Origin: an uncultured Gemmatimonadota bacterium
GTDB taxonomy: Bacteria > Gemmatimonadota > Gemmatimonadetes > Gemmatimonadales > Gemmatimonadaceae
NCBI GenBank assembly: GCA_946480295.1
Contig: CAMLIT010000115.1
Coordinates: forward strand, 1-13,719
Reading direction: 5' to 3'
Length of the DNA: 13,719 nucleotides
Part shown: piece by piece, positions 1-6,386 of the stretch
How positions within the stretch are numbered: position 1 is the stretch's first letter
Layout: the number at the start of each line of letters is the position of its first letter
The notes under the pieces: model-generated
The model's input: only the letters and a program-made list of their open reading frames with translations
The model's database searches: none
Told to the model about the DNA's origin: nothing
Position numbers and translations under genes: made by a program

Positions 1-1090
1 CGGTGGGCGCGGTGTAGAGGATCGTCACGCCGTAGCGCTCGCACAGCTCCCAGAAGCGGTCCTTCTCCGGCCAGTCGGGGGCGCCCTCGTACATGAGCAC
101 CGTGGCGCCGTTGGCGAGGGGGCCGTACACGACGTACGAGTGCCCGGTGACCCAGCCGACGTCCGCGGTGCACCAGAAGACGTCGTCCTCCTTGAGGTCG
201 AAGACGAGCTTCGAGGTCGTCGTGCAGCCGACGAGATAGCCGCCCGTCGTGTGGACGATCCCCTTCGGCTTTCCCGTCGTGCCGGAGGTGTAGAGGATGT
301 AGAGCACGTCTTCGGCGTCCATCTCCTCGGGCGCGCAGGTCTGAGACGCCTCGGCCATGAGGCGGTGCCACCAGTGATCGCGCCCCTCCTTCATCTGCGC
401 GAACGCCTCGTCGCCGCCCGCGCCGGGTCGCCGCCGCACGACGAGGACGTTCTCGATGGACGGACACTCCTCGATCGCCTTGTCGGCGTTGCGCTTCAGC
501 GGGACGATCTGGCCGCGGCGGTAGCCGCCGTCGGCGGTGATGAGCAGCTTGCACTCGGCGTCGTTGATGCGGTCGCGCAGCGACTCGGGGGAGAAGCCGC
601 CGAAGACGACGGAGTGGATGGCGCCGATGCGCGTGCAGGCGAGCATGGCGACGGCCGCCTCGGGGATCATCGGCAGGTAGATGGCGACGCGGTCGCCGCG
701 CTTGACGCCGAGGCGCTTGAGGACGTTCGCGCACTTCTGGACCTCGACGTAGAGGTCCCAGTAGGTGAGGGTGCGACGGTCCCCGGGCTCGCCCTCCCAG
801 ATCAGCGCGGCCTTGTTCCGGCGCGGCGTGGCGACGTGGCGGTCGACGCAGTTGGCCGAGACGTTGAGCCGGCCGCCCGTGAACCACTTCGCGCGGGGCG
901 GATTCCATTCGAGCACCCTGTCCCAGCGCCGGAACCAGTCGAGCTCCTCGGCCTGCGCGGCCCAGAAGCCTTCGGGGTCGCGGGCGGCCATGTCGTAGAG
1001 CTTCGAGTCGGCGACGTGCGCGTCGCGACGGAAGGCGGTGGGGGGCTCGAACTTCCGGTTTTCCTGGAGAAGGACGTCGATGTCGGCCAT
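1..1090 (-). CDS. acs: Acetyl-CoA synthetase, N-terminal part (cut by window start)
   Basis: AMP-forming acetate:CoA ligase, which makes acetyl-CoA from acetate, ATP and CoA in the cytosol. The first 363 residues of a protein that is usually about 650 are present; the C-terminal part lies beyond base 1. The N-terminal ACS domain is clear ([17 protein letters not shown] at about 41-57, then [17 protein letters not shown] at 69-85). The core contains [15 protein letters not shown] (161-175) and the ATP-binding P-loop [11 protein letters not shown] (267-277), followed by the [17 protein letters not shown] acetate-pocket stretch (309-325). The hinge and the acetylatable C-terminal lysine are not in the window. 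The start is the ATG at 1090, chosen because translation from it begins just before conserved sequence. No Shine-Dalgarno sequence precedes it; the 30 bases upstream on the coding strand are C/T-rich. The upstream leader region carries the heptamer inverted repeat at 1124-1241. The reading frame looks intact. The family call is firm; acs against a close paralogue such as prpE is less so, but the ACS-type N-terminus favours acs. Confidence 0.95.
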   Translation of the reverse strand, partial: MADIDVLLQENRKFEPPTAFRRDAHVADSKLYDMAARDPEGFWAAQAEELDWFRRWDRVLEWNPPRAKWFTGGRLNVSANCVDRHVATPRRNKAALIWEGEPGDRRTLTYWDLYVEVQKCANVLKRLGVKRGDRVAIYLPMIPEAAVAMLACTRIGAIHSVVFGGFSPESLRDRINDAECKLLITADGGYRRGQIVPLKRNADKAIEECPSIENVLVVRRRPGAGGDEAFAQMKEGRDHWWHRLMAEASQTCAPEEMDAEDVLYILYTSGTTGKPKGIVHTTGGYLVGCTTTSKLVFDLKEDDVFWCTADVGWVTGHSYVVYGPLANGATVLMYEGAPDWPEKDRFWELCERYGVTILYTAPT

Positions 1091-1123
1091 GGGGGAACCG
1101 GGAAGAGGGAAGAGGGGCGTGTG

Positions 1124-1241
1124 GGGACGCGGGACGCGGGACGCGGGACGCGCGACGCGGGACGCGCGACGCGACTTCCGGCCCGAGTTGGCGCTTCGTG
1201 GAGTGGACGCATCGCGTCCCTCGTCCCGCGTCCCGCGTCCG
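1124..1241. repeat. Facing heptamer arrays: GGGACGC x7, then GCGTCCC x4
   Basis: Seven head-to-tail 7-mers fill 1124-1172: GGGACGC four times, then GCGACGC, GGGACGC and GCGACGC. After a 41-base gap, four reverse-complement units fill 1214-1241 (GCGTCCC, TCGTCCC, GCGTCCC, GCGTCCG). The two arrays can pair into a long G+C stem of about 28 bp, with several possible registers because both arms are periodic. The element lies 34 bases upstream of the acs start codon, so it probably falls in the acs leader or promoter region. Its function is unknown. Repeats of this kind are often genome-wide families, which this window cannot show. Confidence 0.85.
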
Positions 1242-1356
1242 ACCGTCACCACAGTGATTGTCGGCCTGATACTGCGGGCCCTGGCGTCGCTCGGCAAGGT
1301 CGGGGCCGGGCGGCGAGGGCGCGACGCGCCTGCACGGTGCGCGCAGCGACGAAGCA

Positions 1357-1391
1357 GCGGAGCGCGGAGAGCGGAAAGCGGAGAGCGGAGA
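1357..1391. repeat. Second heptamer array, GCGGAGA type, 5 units
   Basis: Five contiguous 7-mers: GCGGAGC, GCGGAGA, GCGGAAA, GCGGAGA and GCGGAGA. The period equals that of the array at 1124-1172, but the sequence is different. It is purine-rich on the plus strand, so its complement is pyrimidine-rich. It sits about 170 bases upstream of the phasin start. No function is assigned. Confidence 0.8.
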
Positions 1392-1560
1392 GCGCGCCGC
1401 GCGCGCGCTGCGCGCTGCGCCGGAAAACACCGACGGGTTATCCACCTCGGCCCGACAGACCCCGATTCGCGTGAATCGTACCCTTACGATTGACTGCGTC
1501 CGGAGATGGAGTCGATCGCGGGGGCGATGGAACTCCTCTCTCAATCCGAGGAGCGAGAGC

Positions 1561-2004
1561 ATGAAACAGAGCGAGAAGAGCGAGAAGAGCCGGAGGATGC
1601 TCACCCTGCGTGAGCCCGCGCAGCAGATCTGGCTCGCCGGCCTCGGCGCATTCGCGATGGCGGAAGAGGAAGGGAGTAAGCTCTTCACGAACCTCGTGAA
1701 GAAGGGAAAGACGCTGGAGAAGGCGAACCTCGCGCGGCTGGAGAAGGTGCGTACGCGCGTGGACGAGCTGCGGGCGATTCCGGCCGACACGATGACGCGG
1801 ATCGGCGGCGGCTTCGACACGGGGGTCGAGGCGGTGCTGGATCGGCTCGGCGTGCCGACGAAGAAGGAGATCGGGGCGTTGACGCGGCGCGTGGAGGCGT
1901 TGACGAAGGCGCTGGAGAAGCGGCAGGTGCGGCCGGCGCCGAAGACGACGCGGACGAAGAGGGCGGTGGTGCGGACCACGGGACCCGCGCAGCCGATGGC
2001 GTAG
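1561..2004 (+). CDS. Phasin (PhaI/PhaF-like polyhydroxyalkanoate granule protein)
   Basis: A small amphipathic protein (147 residues) predicted to coat intracellular polyhydroxyalkanoate granules. The signature stretch QQIWLAGLGAFAMAEEEGSK (21-40), followed by LFTNLVKKGKTLE, matches the Phasin family typified by Pseudomonas PhaI/PhaF. Residues 97-120 (LGVPTKKEIGALTRRVEALT and following) form a predicted leucine-zipper-like coiled coil, which in this family mediates oligomerisation. The tail (121-140) is basic and Pro/Lys/Arg-rich, a short echo of the histone-like DNA-binding tail of PhaF. The start at 1561 is preceded by GAGGAG (1548-1553) at seven bases' spacing. An in-frame ATG at 1471 would add 30 residues unlike the family and lacks such a site. 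The stop overlaps the GTG start of the downstream patatin gene by one base, so the two are probably co-translated. No PHA synthase or depolymerase is in view, so PHA binding is inferred from the family. Confidence 0.85.
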   Translation: MKQSEKSEKSRRMLTLREPAQQIWLAGLGAFAMAEEEGSKLFTNLVKKGKTLEKANLARLEKVRTRVDELRAIPADTMTRIGGGFDTGVEAVLDRLGVPTKKEIGALTRRVEALTKALEKRQVRPAPKTTRTKRAVVRTTGPAQPMA

Positions 2005-3242
2005 TGCCGAGTCGCGCGGGGGGCAGGAGCGTCGGCCGGCGGGGCCGGATCGGCCTCGCCCTCGCCGGCGGGGGGCCGGTCGGGGTCGTGTACGAGATCG
2101 GCGCCCTGTGCGCGCTCGACGAAGCGCTGGAGGGCGTGCGCTTCGCGGCGCTGAGCCAGTACGTGGGGGTCAGCGCCGGGGCGGTGGTGGCGGCGTGCCT
2201 GGCGAACGGGATCGCGCCGCGGCACCAGGCGCGGGCGCTCATGAGCCGCGTGCCGGGGGAGCCGCCCTTCGTGCCGGAAGGCTTCTTCGTGCCGGCGTAC
2301 GGCGCGTGGGCGCGGCGGGCGGCGCTGCTGCCCGCGGTCGCCACGGAGGCCATCCGCGCGCTGACGACGGTGCGCGGCCGCCGCGGGCTCGAGAGCCTCG
2401 AGCGCGCGGCGCGGCTGCTGCCGGTCGGCGTCTTCGACAACGACGGGGTGCGCAGCTACCTCGCCCGGCTCTTCGCCCGGCCGGGCCGCACCGACGACTT
2501 CCGGCGCCTGAAGCACCCGCTCACGGTGGTCGCCGTCGACCTCGAATCGGGGCGGCGGGTGCTCTTCGGCAGCGAGGGGTGGGAAGACGTCCCCATCTCG
2601 CGCGCCGTGCAGGCGAGCACCGCGCTCCCCGGCCTGTATGCGCCGGTCGCGGTGGACGGCCGCTACTGCGTCGACGGCGTGCTCCTGCGCACGGTGCACG
2701 CGTCCGTCGCGCTCGAGCGCGGCGTCAAGCTCCTCTTCTCCATCAACCCCATCGTCCCGGTGGACCTCACGCCGGCCATCAGGCGCGGCGAGCTGCGTCC
2801 GGGCACGATCGTGCGCGCCGGGCTGCCGGCGGTGCTCTCGCAGACCTTCCGCACCCTGGTGCACTCGCGCATGGAGGTCGGGATGGAGCGGTACGCCACG
2901 CACTACCCCGACGCGGACCTCGTCCGCTTCGAGCCGCCGCGCGACGACCTCGCGATGTTCTTCGGCAGCATCTTCAGCTTCGCGTCCCGTCGAGACGTCT
3001 GCGAGCTCGCCTACGAGCACACGCGCCACGACCTCCGCACCCGCCGGAAGGTGCTCGAGCCGATCCTCGCGCGGCACGGCGTGCGCCTGAACCTGGACGT
3101 GCTGCACGACCGCACGCGCACGGTCTGGGGGACGCCGGCGCGCTGGAACGAACCCATGACCTCGCCCTTCCGGCGGCTGGAGCAGGTCGTCGCCACGCTG
3201 GAGCACGACGTGTCGGCGAGCGGGGCGTTCCGCGACAACTGA
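2004..3242 (+). CDS. Patatin-like phospholipase/lipase
   Basis: A predicted patatin-fold serine hydrolase (412 residues) that would cleave acyl esters of phospholipids or neutral lipids with a Ser-Asp dyad. The oxyanion-hole glycines are in LALAGGGPVG (18-27), and the nucleophile elbow is GVSAG (55-59) with Ser57. The Asp motif, usually DGG or DGA, is probably VDGVLLRT with Asp224-Gly225-Val226, so the third residue is atypical. No signal peptide or transmembrane segment is evident, so it is likely cytosolic or peripheral. The GTG start at 2004 lies inside the phasin stop (TAGTG) and has no separate strong ribosome site, which suggests translational coupling. Pairing with a phasin raises the possibility that it acts at the surface or monolayer of storage granules; that is inference from context only. 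A terminator-like hairpin follows at 3271-3304. Confidence 0.88.
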   Translation: MPSRAGGRSVGRRGRIGLALAGGGPVGVVYEIGALCALDEALEGVRFAALSQYVGVSAGAVVAACLANGIAPRHQARALMSRVPGEPPFVPEGFFVPAYGAWARRAALLPAVATEAIRALTTVRGRRGLESLERAARLLPVGVFDNDGVRSYLARLFARPGRTDDFRRLKHPLTVVAVDLESGRRVLFGSEGWEDVPISRAVQASTALPGLYAPVAVDGRYCVDGVLLRTVHASVALERGVKLLFSINPIVPVDLTPAIRRGELRPGTIVRAGLPAVLSQTFRTLVHSRMEVGMERYATHYPDADLVRFEPPRDDLAMFFGSIFSFASRRDVCELAYEHTRHDLRTRRKVLEPILARHGVRLNLDVLHDRTRTVWGTPARWNEPMTSPFRRLEQVVATLEHDVSASGAFRDN

Positions 3243-3270
3243 GCCGGCATCGGGCCTGATCGCCATGGCC

Positions 3271-3304
3271 GGAGCCCCCGCGCGGAACCGTGCGCGGGGG
3301 CTCC
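3271..3304 (+). terminator. Strong hairpin ending the phasin-patatin operon
   Basis: A perfect 13-bp stem, GGAGCCCCCGCGC (3271-3283) pairing with GCGCGGGGGCTCC (3292-3304), encloses an 8-base loop. It begins 28 bases after the patatin stop. No T-run follows (the next bases are TGGTTACG), so it is either a non-canonical intrinsic terminator or an mRNA-stabilising 3' hairpin. Either fits the boundary between this operon and the sigma-factor module. Confidence 0.7.
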
Positions 3305-3390
3305 TGGTTACGTAAGATCCCGTGTGAGCGGCGCTTCAGCCCGCTCCGGGCGCCTCTCGCGGCGGGCCGCCGAAATAATTTTCGCGCGCG

Positions 3391-3417
3391 TGTCGATTTC
3401 CGGGCGGCTCGTTCGAC
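3391..3417 (+). promoter_or_regulatory. Candidate ECF42-type promoter (TGTCGA-N17-CGAC)
   Basis: TGTCGA at 3391-3396 is followed after exactly 17 bases by CGAC at 3414-3417, about 80 bases upstream of the DGPF gene start. From memory of work on the ECF42 sigma group in Streptomyces, its targets carry TGTCGA at -35 and a CGA/TC-type -10 element. The DGPF gene here belongs to a module encoding just such a sigma factor. Transcription would start near 3424, giving a leader of roughly 75 bases. An A/T patch, CGAAATAATTTTCG (3371-3384), lies immediately upstream and could act as an UP-like element. The match was found by eye. Confidence 0.65.
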
Positions 3418-3497
3418 GTACCAGTAGAGGCCCCCCGGCACCGGGCGAATCGGTCCCGATCCCGGGCCTTCCACCCGAACCCACAGGAGAGAGAGTC

Positions 3498-3929
3498 ATG
3501 CGCTTCATGGTGATGGTCAAGGCGACGAAGGAGACGGAAGCGGGCGTGCTGCCGAGCACGGAGCTGATCGAGGCGATGGGGAAGTTCAACGAGGAGCTGG
3601 TGAAGGCGGGGGTGATGCTCGCCGGCGATGGCCTGGCCCCGAGCGCGAAGGGCGCGCGCATCCGGTTCTCCGGCGAGAAGCGGACGGTGGTGGACGGCCC
3701 GTTCGCCGAGACCAAGGAGCTGGTCGCCGGCTACTGGGTGTGGCAGTGCCGGTCGCTGGACGAGGCGATCGAGTGGGCGAAGCGCTGCCCGAATCCGACG
3801 GGCTCGGAGAGCGAGCTCGAGATCCGGCAGATCTTCGAGGCCGAGGACTTCGGGCCGAACCTGACGCCGGAGCTCCGCGCGCAGGAGCAGCGGCTCGGCG
3901 AGCAGATCGCCGCCAACGCGCGGCGTTAG
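3498..3929 (+). CDS. DGPF-domain (YCII-related) protein of the ECF42 module
   Basis: A 143-residue cytosolic protein of the YCII-related/DGPF family. The N-terminus MRFMVMVKATKETEAG is typical of the ferredoxin-like fold, and the hallmark D-G-P-F is at 66-69 within VVDGPFAETKELVAGYWVW. SLDEAIEWAKRCPNP (87-101) is also family-typical. The biochemical role of DGPF proteins is not established; they are known mainly as genetic partners and targets of ECF41/ECF42-like sigma factors. The start at 3498 is preceded by AGGAGA (3485-3490) with seven bases' spacing. The frame is open upstream to 3324, but that stretch is not family-like and contains the candidate promoter. It is the first gene of the module; the DoxX-like gene follows after 20 bases. 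Confidence 0.88.
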   Translation: MRFMVMVKATKETEAGVLPSTELIEAMGKFNEELVKAGVMLAGDGLAPSAKGARIRFSGEKRTVVDGPFAETKELVAGYWVWQCRSLDEAIEWAKRCPNPTGSESELEIRQIFEAEDFGPNLTPELRAQEQRLGEQIAANARR

Positions 3930-3949
3930 CGGGCATGGAGGAGACGATC

Positions 3950-4378
3950 ATGTGGACGATGCGTGTCGGACGCGGCGCGGCCGCGACGGTGGAGGCGGGG
4001 CCGGTGTACGCGCGGGCGCGGCGGGAGAACGTCGGCCTGTGGGTGCTCCAGACGCTGCTCGCGCTGCTCTTCCTGTACGCGGGCGTGGTGAAGCTGGCGA
4101 TGCCCGCGGCGATGCTGGCGAAGGTCTCGCCGCTCCCACCGCTCTTCCTGAAGTTCGTCTCGTGCTGCGAGATCCTCGGTGCGCTCGGCCTGGTGCTCCC
4201 CGGCGCGCTGCACGTCCGGCCGGGGCTCACGCCCCTCGCCGCCGCAGGGCTCGTCGGGATCATGATCGGCGCGACGACGGTGACCGTCATGACGATGGGG
4301 CTCGCGCCGGCGATCCTCCCCGTCGTGGTCGGGTTGCTGCTCCTCGTGGTGATCCGCGGACGCTGGCGGCGGGCGTGA
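3950..4378 (+). CDS. DoxX-like integral membrane protein
   Basis: A 142-residue membrane protein with four predicted helices at about 29-48, 66-84, 93-115 and 117-137. VLQTLLALLFLYAGVVKLAM followed by PPLFLKFVSCCEILGALGLV is characteristic of the DoxX/DoxX-like family. These small proteins have been linked to redox or thiol stress, but their activity is generally unknown. The start at 3950 is preceded by a perfect GGAGGA (3937-3942) at seven bases' spacing. The in-frame ATG at 3935 would fall inside that site, so it is less likely. The stop TGA at 4376-4378 overlaps the GTG start of the sigma gene (GTGA), tying the two together in translation. Adjacent Cys residues (CC, within the second helix) are visible, but no function is claimed for them. 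Confidence 0.82.
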   Translation: MWTMRVGRGAAATVEAGPVYARARRENVGLWVLQTLLALLFLYAGVVKLAMPAAMLAKVSPLPPLFLKFVSCCEILGALGLVLPGALHVRPGLTPLAAAGLVGIMIGATTVTVMTMGLAPAILPVVVGLLLLVVIRGRWRRA

Positions 4379-5637
4379 CCGCTCCCGACGTCCGCCGCAG
4401 CATCGAGGCGGTCTGGCGGATCGAGTCGGCGAAGGTGATCGCGACGCTGGCGCGGCTCGTCGGCGACGTCGGGCTGGCGGAGGACCTCGCGCAGGACGCG
4501 CTCGTCGCGGCGCTCGAGCGGTGGCCGGAGACGGGAGTGCCGGACAACCCCGGCGCCTGGCTCACGGCCACCGCGCGGCACCGCGCCATCGACGCGCTGC
4601 GGCGGGGCAGGCGGATCGAGCGCACGCACGAGGCGCTCGGGCACGAGCTGGACGAGCGCAACGAGGCGAGCGTGCGCGATCTCGACGAGGCGCTGGACGA
4701 CCACATCGGCGACGACCTCCTGCGGCTCATGTTCACCGCGTGCCATCCCGTGCTGTCGACGGAGGCGCGCGTCGCGCTCACGCTGCGGCTGCTCGGCGGG
4801 CTGACGACGGCGGAGATCGCGCGGGCGTACCTCGTCCCGGAGCCGACGATCGCGCAGCGGATCGTCCGCGCCAAGCGCACGCTGTCGGAGGCGCGCGTGC
4901 CCTTCGAGGTGCCGCGCGGCGCGGCGCTCGAGGCGCGCCTCTCGTCGGTGCTCGGCGTGATCTACCTGATCTTCAACGAGGGCTACGCGGCGACGGCGGG
5001 CGAGGACTGGGTGCGGCCGGAGCTGTGCGAGGAGGCGCTGCGGCTCGGCCGCGTGCTGGCGGAGCTCGTGCCTGACGAGCCGGAGGCGCAGGCGCTCGTC
5101 GCGCTGATGGAGCTGCAGGCGTCGCGGCTGCATGCGCGTGTCGGCCCCGACGGCGAGCCGGTGCTCCTGCTCGACCAGGACCGCGGGCGCTGGGACCACC
5201 TGCTGATCCAGCGCGGGCTCGCCGCCCTCGCGCGCGCGGAGGCGCTGGGCGGCGCCCTCGGACCGTACGCGCTCCAGGCGGCGATCGCGGCCTGCCACGC
5301 GCGCGCCCGCACGGCGGCGGAGACCGACTGGGCGCGCATCGCCGCGCTGTACGACGCGCTGGCCCAGCTCGCGCCGTCCCCGGTGGTGGAGCTGAACCGC
5401 GCGATGGCCGTGGCGATGGCGTTCGGGCCGGCGGAAGGGCTGGAGCTCGTGGACGCCATCGCCGACGAGCCGGCGCTCAAGCGCTACCACCTGCTCCCCG
5501 CGGTCCGCGGCGACCTCCTGGCGAAGCTCGGGCGGCACGACGAGGCGAGGATGGAGCTGGAGCGGGCGGCGGGGATGGCGGGGAACGCGAGGGAGCGCGA
5601 GGTGCTGCAGCGGCGGGCGAGGGAGCTGGGAGGGTGA
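4375..5637 (+). CDS. ECF sigma factor, ECF42-type, with long C-terminal extension
   Basis: A 420-residue RNA polymerase sigma factor. Region 2 covers about 10-78 (ARLVGDVGLAEDLAQDALVA, then NPGAWLTATARHRAIDALRR), and region 4 covers about 113-170 with the helix-turn-helix LTTAEIARAYLVPEPTIAQR (143-162). Ordinary ECF sigmas end near 190 residues. Here a further ~240-residue, helix-rich, TPR-like extension (about 180-420) follows, beginning SVLGVIYLIFNEGYAA (191-206). Its stretches WDHLLIQRGLAALARAEALG and YHLLPAVRGDLLAKLGR are typical of the ECF42 group. In that group the extension controls sigma activity, and no anti-sigma factor is encoded nearby, in keeping with this. The GTG start at 4375 overlaps the DoxX-like stop (GTGA). 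The sigma factor probably directs its own module through the element at 3391-3417. The inducing signal cannot be read from the sequence. Confidence 0.9.
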   Translation: MTAPDVRRSIEAVWRIESAKVIATLARLVGDVGLAEDLAQDALVAALERWPETGVPDNPGAWLTATARHRAIDALRRGRRIERTHEALGHELDERNEASVRDLDEALDDHIGDDLLRLMFTACHPVLSTEARVALTLRLLGGLTTAEIARAYLVPEPTIAQRIVRAKRTLSEARVPFEVPRGAALEARLSSVLGVIYLIFNEGYAATAGEDWVRPELCEEALRLGRVLAELVPDEPEAQALVALMELQASRLHARVGPDGEPVLLLDQDRGRWDHLLIQRGLAALARAEALGGALGPYALQAAIAACHARARTAAETDWARIAALYDALAQLAPSPVVELNRAMAVAMAFGPAEGLELVDAIADEPALKRYHLLPAVRGDLLAKLGRHDEARMELERAAGMAGNAREREVLQRRARELGG

Positions 5638-5662
5638 GGGCGAGAGCGCGCCAGCTGCGGTC

Positions 5663-5692
5663 TTGACGACAATACCGACCAGTCGGTATGTT
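5663..5692 (+). promoter_or_regulatory. tetR promoter with embedded palindromic operator
   Basis: TTGACG (5663-5668; five of six -35 bases) and TATGTT (5687-5692; four of six -10 bases) are spaced by 18 bases. Between and partly over them lies a perfect inverted repeat: ATACCGAC (5672-5679), CA, GTCGGTAT (5682-5689). A regulator dimer bound here would block RNA polymerase, which is the classic layout of TetR-family autorepression. The predicted transcription start falls at about 5699, on the A of the tetR ATG. Confidence 0.8.
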
Positions 5693-5698
5693 ATCGCC

Positions 5699-6361
5699 AT
5701 GCCGGACACCCACGCCGCCCGTACCGACGCGACCCGCCGAAAGCTCCTCGCGGCCACCTTCGCCGAGGTCCATCGCCACGGCTTCCAGGCCGCGAGCCTC
5801 AACACCATCGTCGCCGCCGCGGGGATCACCAAGGGTGCGCTCTTCCACCACTTCCCCGGCAAGCAGGCGCTGGGCTACGCGTTGCTCGACGAGGTCGTCG
5901 CGCCGCTCATGCGCCGGCGCTGGCTCGATCCGCTCGCCACGGCCGACGATCCGGTCGAGGCGCTCCAGCAGAGCGTCCGTCGGTACATCGCCGAGGACAT
6001 CGGGAGCGGGCACTGGGTCCACGGCTGCCCGATGAACAATCTCGCCCAGGAGATGTCGCCGCTCGACGAGGGCTTCCGTACGCGGCTCGACGGCCTGTAC
6101 GCGAGATGGCGCGCCACCGTCGCCGCCGCCCTCGAGCGGGGGCAGCGCGCGGGCAGCGTGCGCGGGGACGTCGACGTGCACGACGCGGCGACCCTGTTCG
6201 TGTTCTCGCAGATGGGGATCTGGGGGACGGGGAAGTACTCGCAGGACCCGCAGCTCATGACGCGCGCGGGAGCGGCGCTGTGCGCCTATCTCGAGACGCT
6301 GCGGCCTCCCCGACCCGCACGGCGCTCGCCCGGAGCTCCACGTCCCACTCGCCGCAGATGA
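5699..6361 (+). CDS. TetR/AcrR-family transcriptional repressor
   Basis: A 220-residue DNA-binding regulator. The N-terminal TetR domain is clear: TRRKLLAATFAEVHRHGFQA (12-31), then SLNTIVAAAGITKGALFHHF (33-52), the helix-turn-helix with its usual GxxxGALFHHFPGKQAL ending. The C-terminal ligand domain contains HGCPMNNLAQEMSPLDEGFR (108-127), which resembles the YcdC/NemR-like TetR C-terminal family, so the inducer may be a small reactive organic compound; this is inference. The Arg/Pro-rich tail (202-220) is low complexity. The start at 5699 is chosen because the -10 box ends only six bases before it; an upstream in-frame ATG at 5663 would place the operator inside the coding region. No Shine-Dalgarno site is present, in keeping with a leaderless mRNA. 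The DinB-like gene follows after 25 bases on the same strand and is probably co-regulated. Confidence 0.88.
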   Translation: MPDTHAARTDATRRKLLAATFAEVHRHGFQAASLNTIVAAAGITKGALFHHFPGKQALGYALLDEVVAPLMRRRWLDPLATADDPVEALQQSVRRYIAEDIGSGHWVHGCPMNNLAQEMSPLDEGFRTRLDGLYARWRATVAAALERGQRAGSVRGDVDVHDAATLFVFSQMGIWGTGKYSQDPQLMTRAGAALCAYLETLRPPRPARRSPGAPRPTRRR

Positions 6362-6386
6362 CCATCCACCCACGCGAAGGAGAGGC

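Larger units (their letters stand above)
1091..1560. other. Intergenic region between acs and the phasin gene
   Basis: This is a 470-base stretch between divergently transcribed genes, with no coding sequence I can support. Open frames running through it read as low-complexity Arg/Pro repeats derived from heptamer DNA. It holds the two facing heptamer arrays (1124-1172 and 1214-1241), a third heptamer array (1357-1391), an alternating C/G run at about 1392-1422, and a small inverted repeat CGATTC-GCGT-GAATCG at 1463-1478. I see no convincing -35/-10 pair for either flanking gene. TACGAT at 1485-1490 and TTGACT at 1490-1495 exist but have no well-spaced partner. Confidence 0.6.

Noticed and set aside
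1124..1391. Possible CRISPR array or coding repeat protein in the heptamer region
   Set aside because: Units are 7 bases with no spacers, and no cas genes are present. The open frames through it encode only Arg/Pro periodic sequence.
1438..1446. TTATCCACC, one base off a DnaA box
   Set aside because: A single site with no cluster, no A/T-rich unwinding region and no dnaA or dnaN nearby; expected by chance.
140..1474. Plus-strand open frame of 444 codons antisense to acs
   Set aside because: The minus strand encodes acetyl-CoA synthetase with its P-loop. The plus reading is low complexity and runs through the heptamer repeats.
3371..3384. CGAAATAATTTTCG as a regulator operator
   Set aside because: The arms are only five bases and the notable property is A/T content. 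It is better treated as possible UP-like sequence beside the candidate sigma promoter.
3586..5862. Long minus-strand open frame (about 758 codons) antisense to the sigma-factor module
   Set aside because: Arg/Ala/His/Pro-rich translation without domains. The plus-strand genes there have ribosome sites, family motifs and coupled starts.
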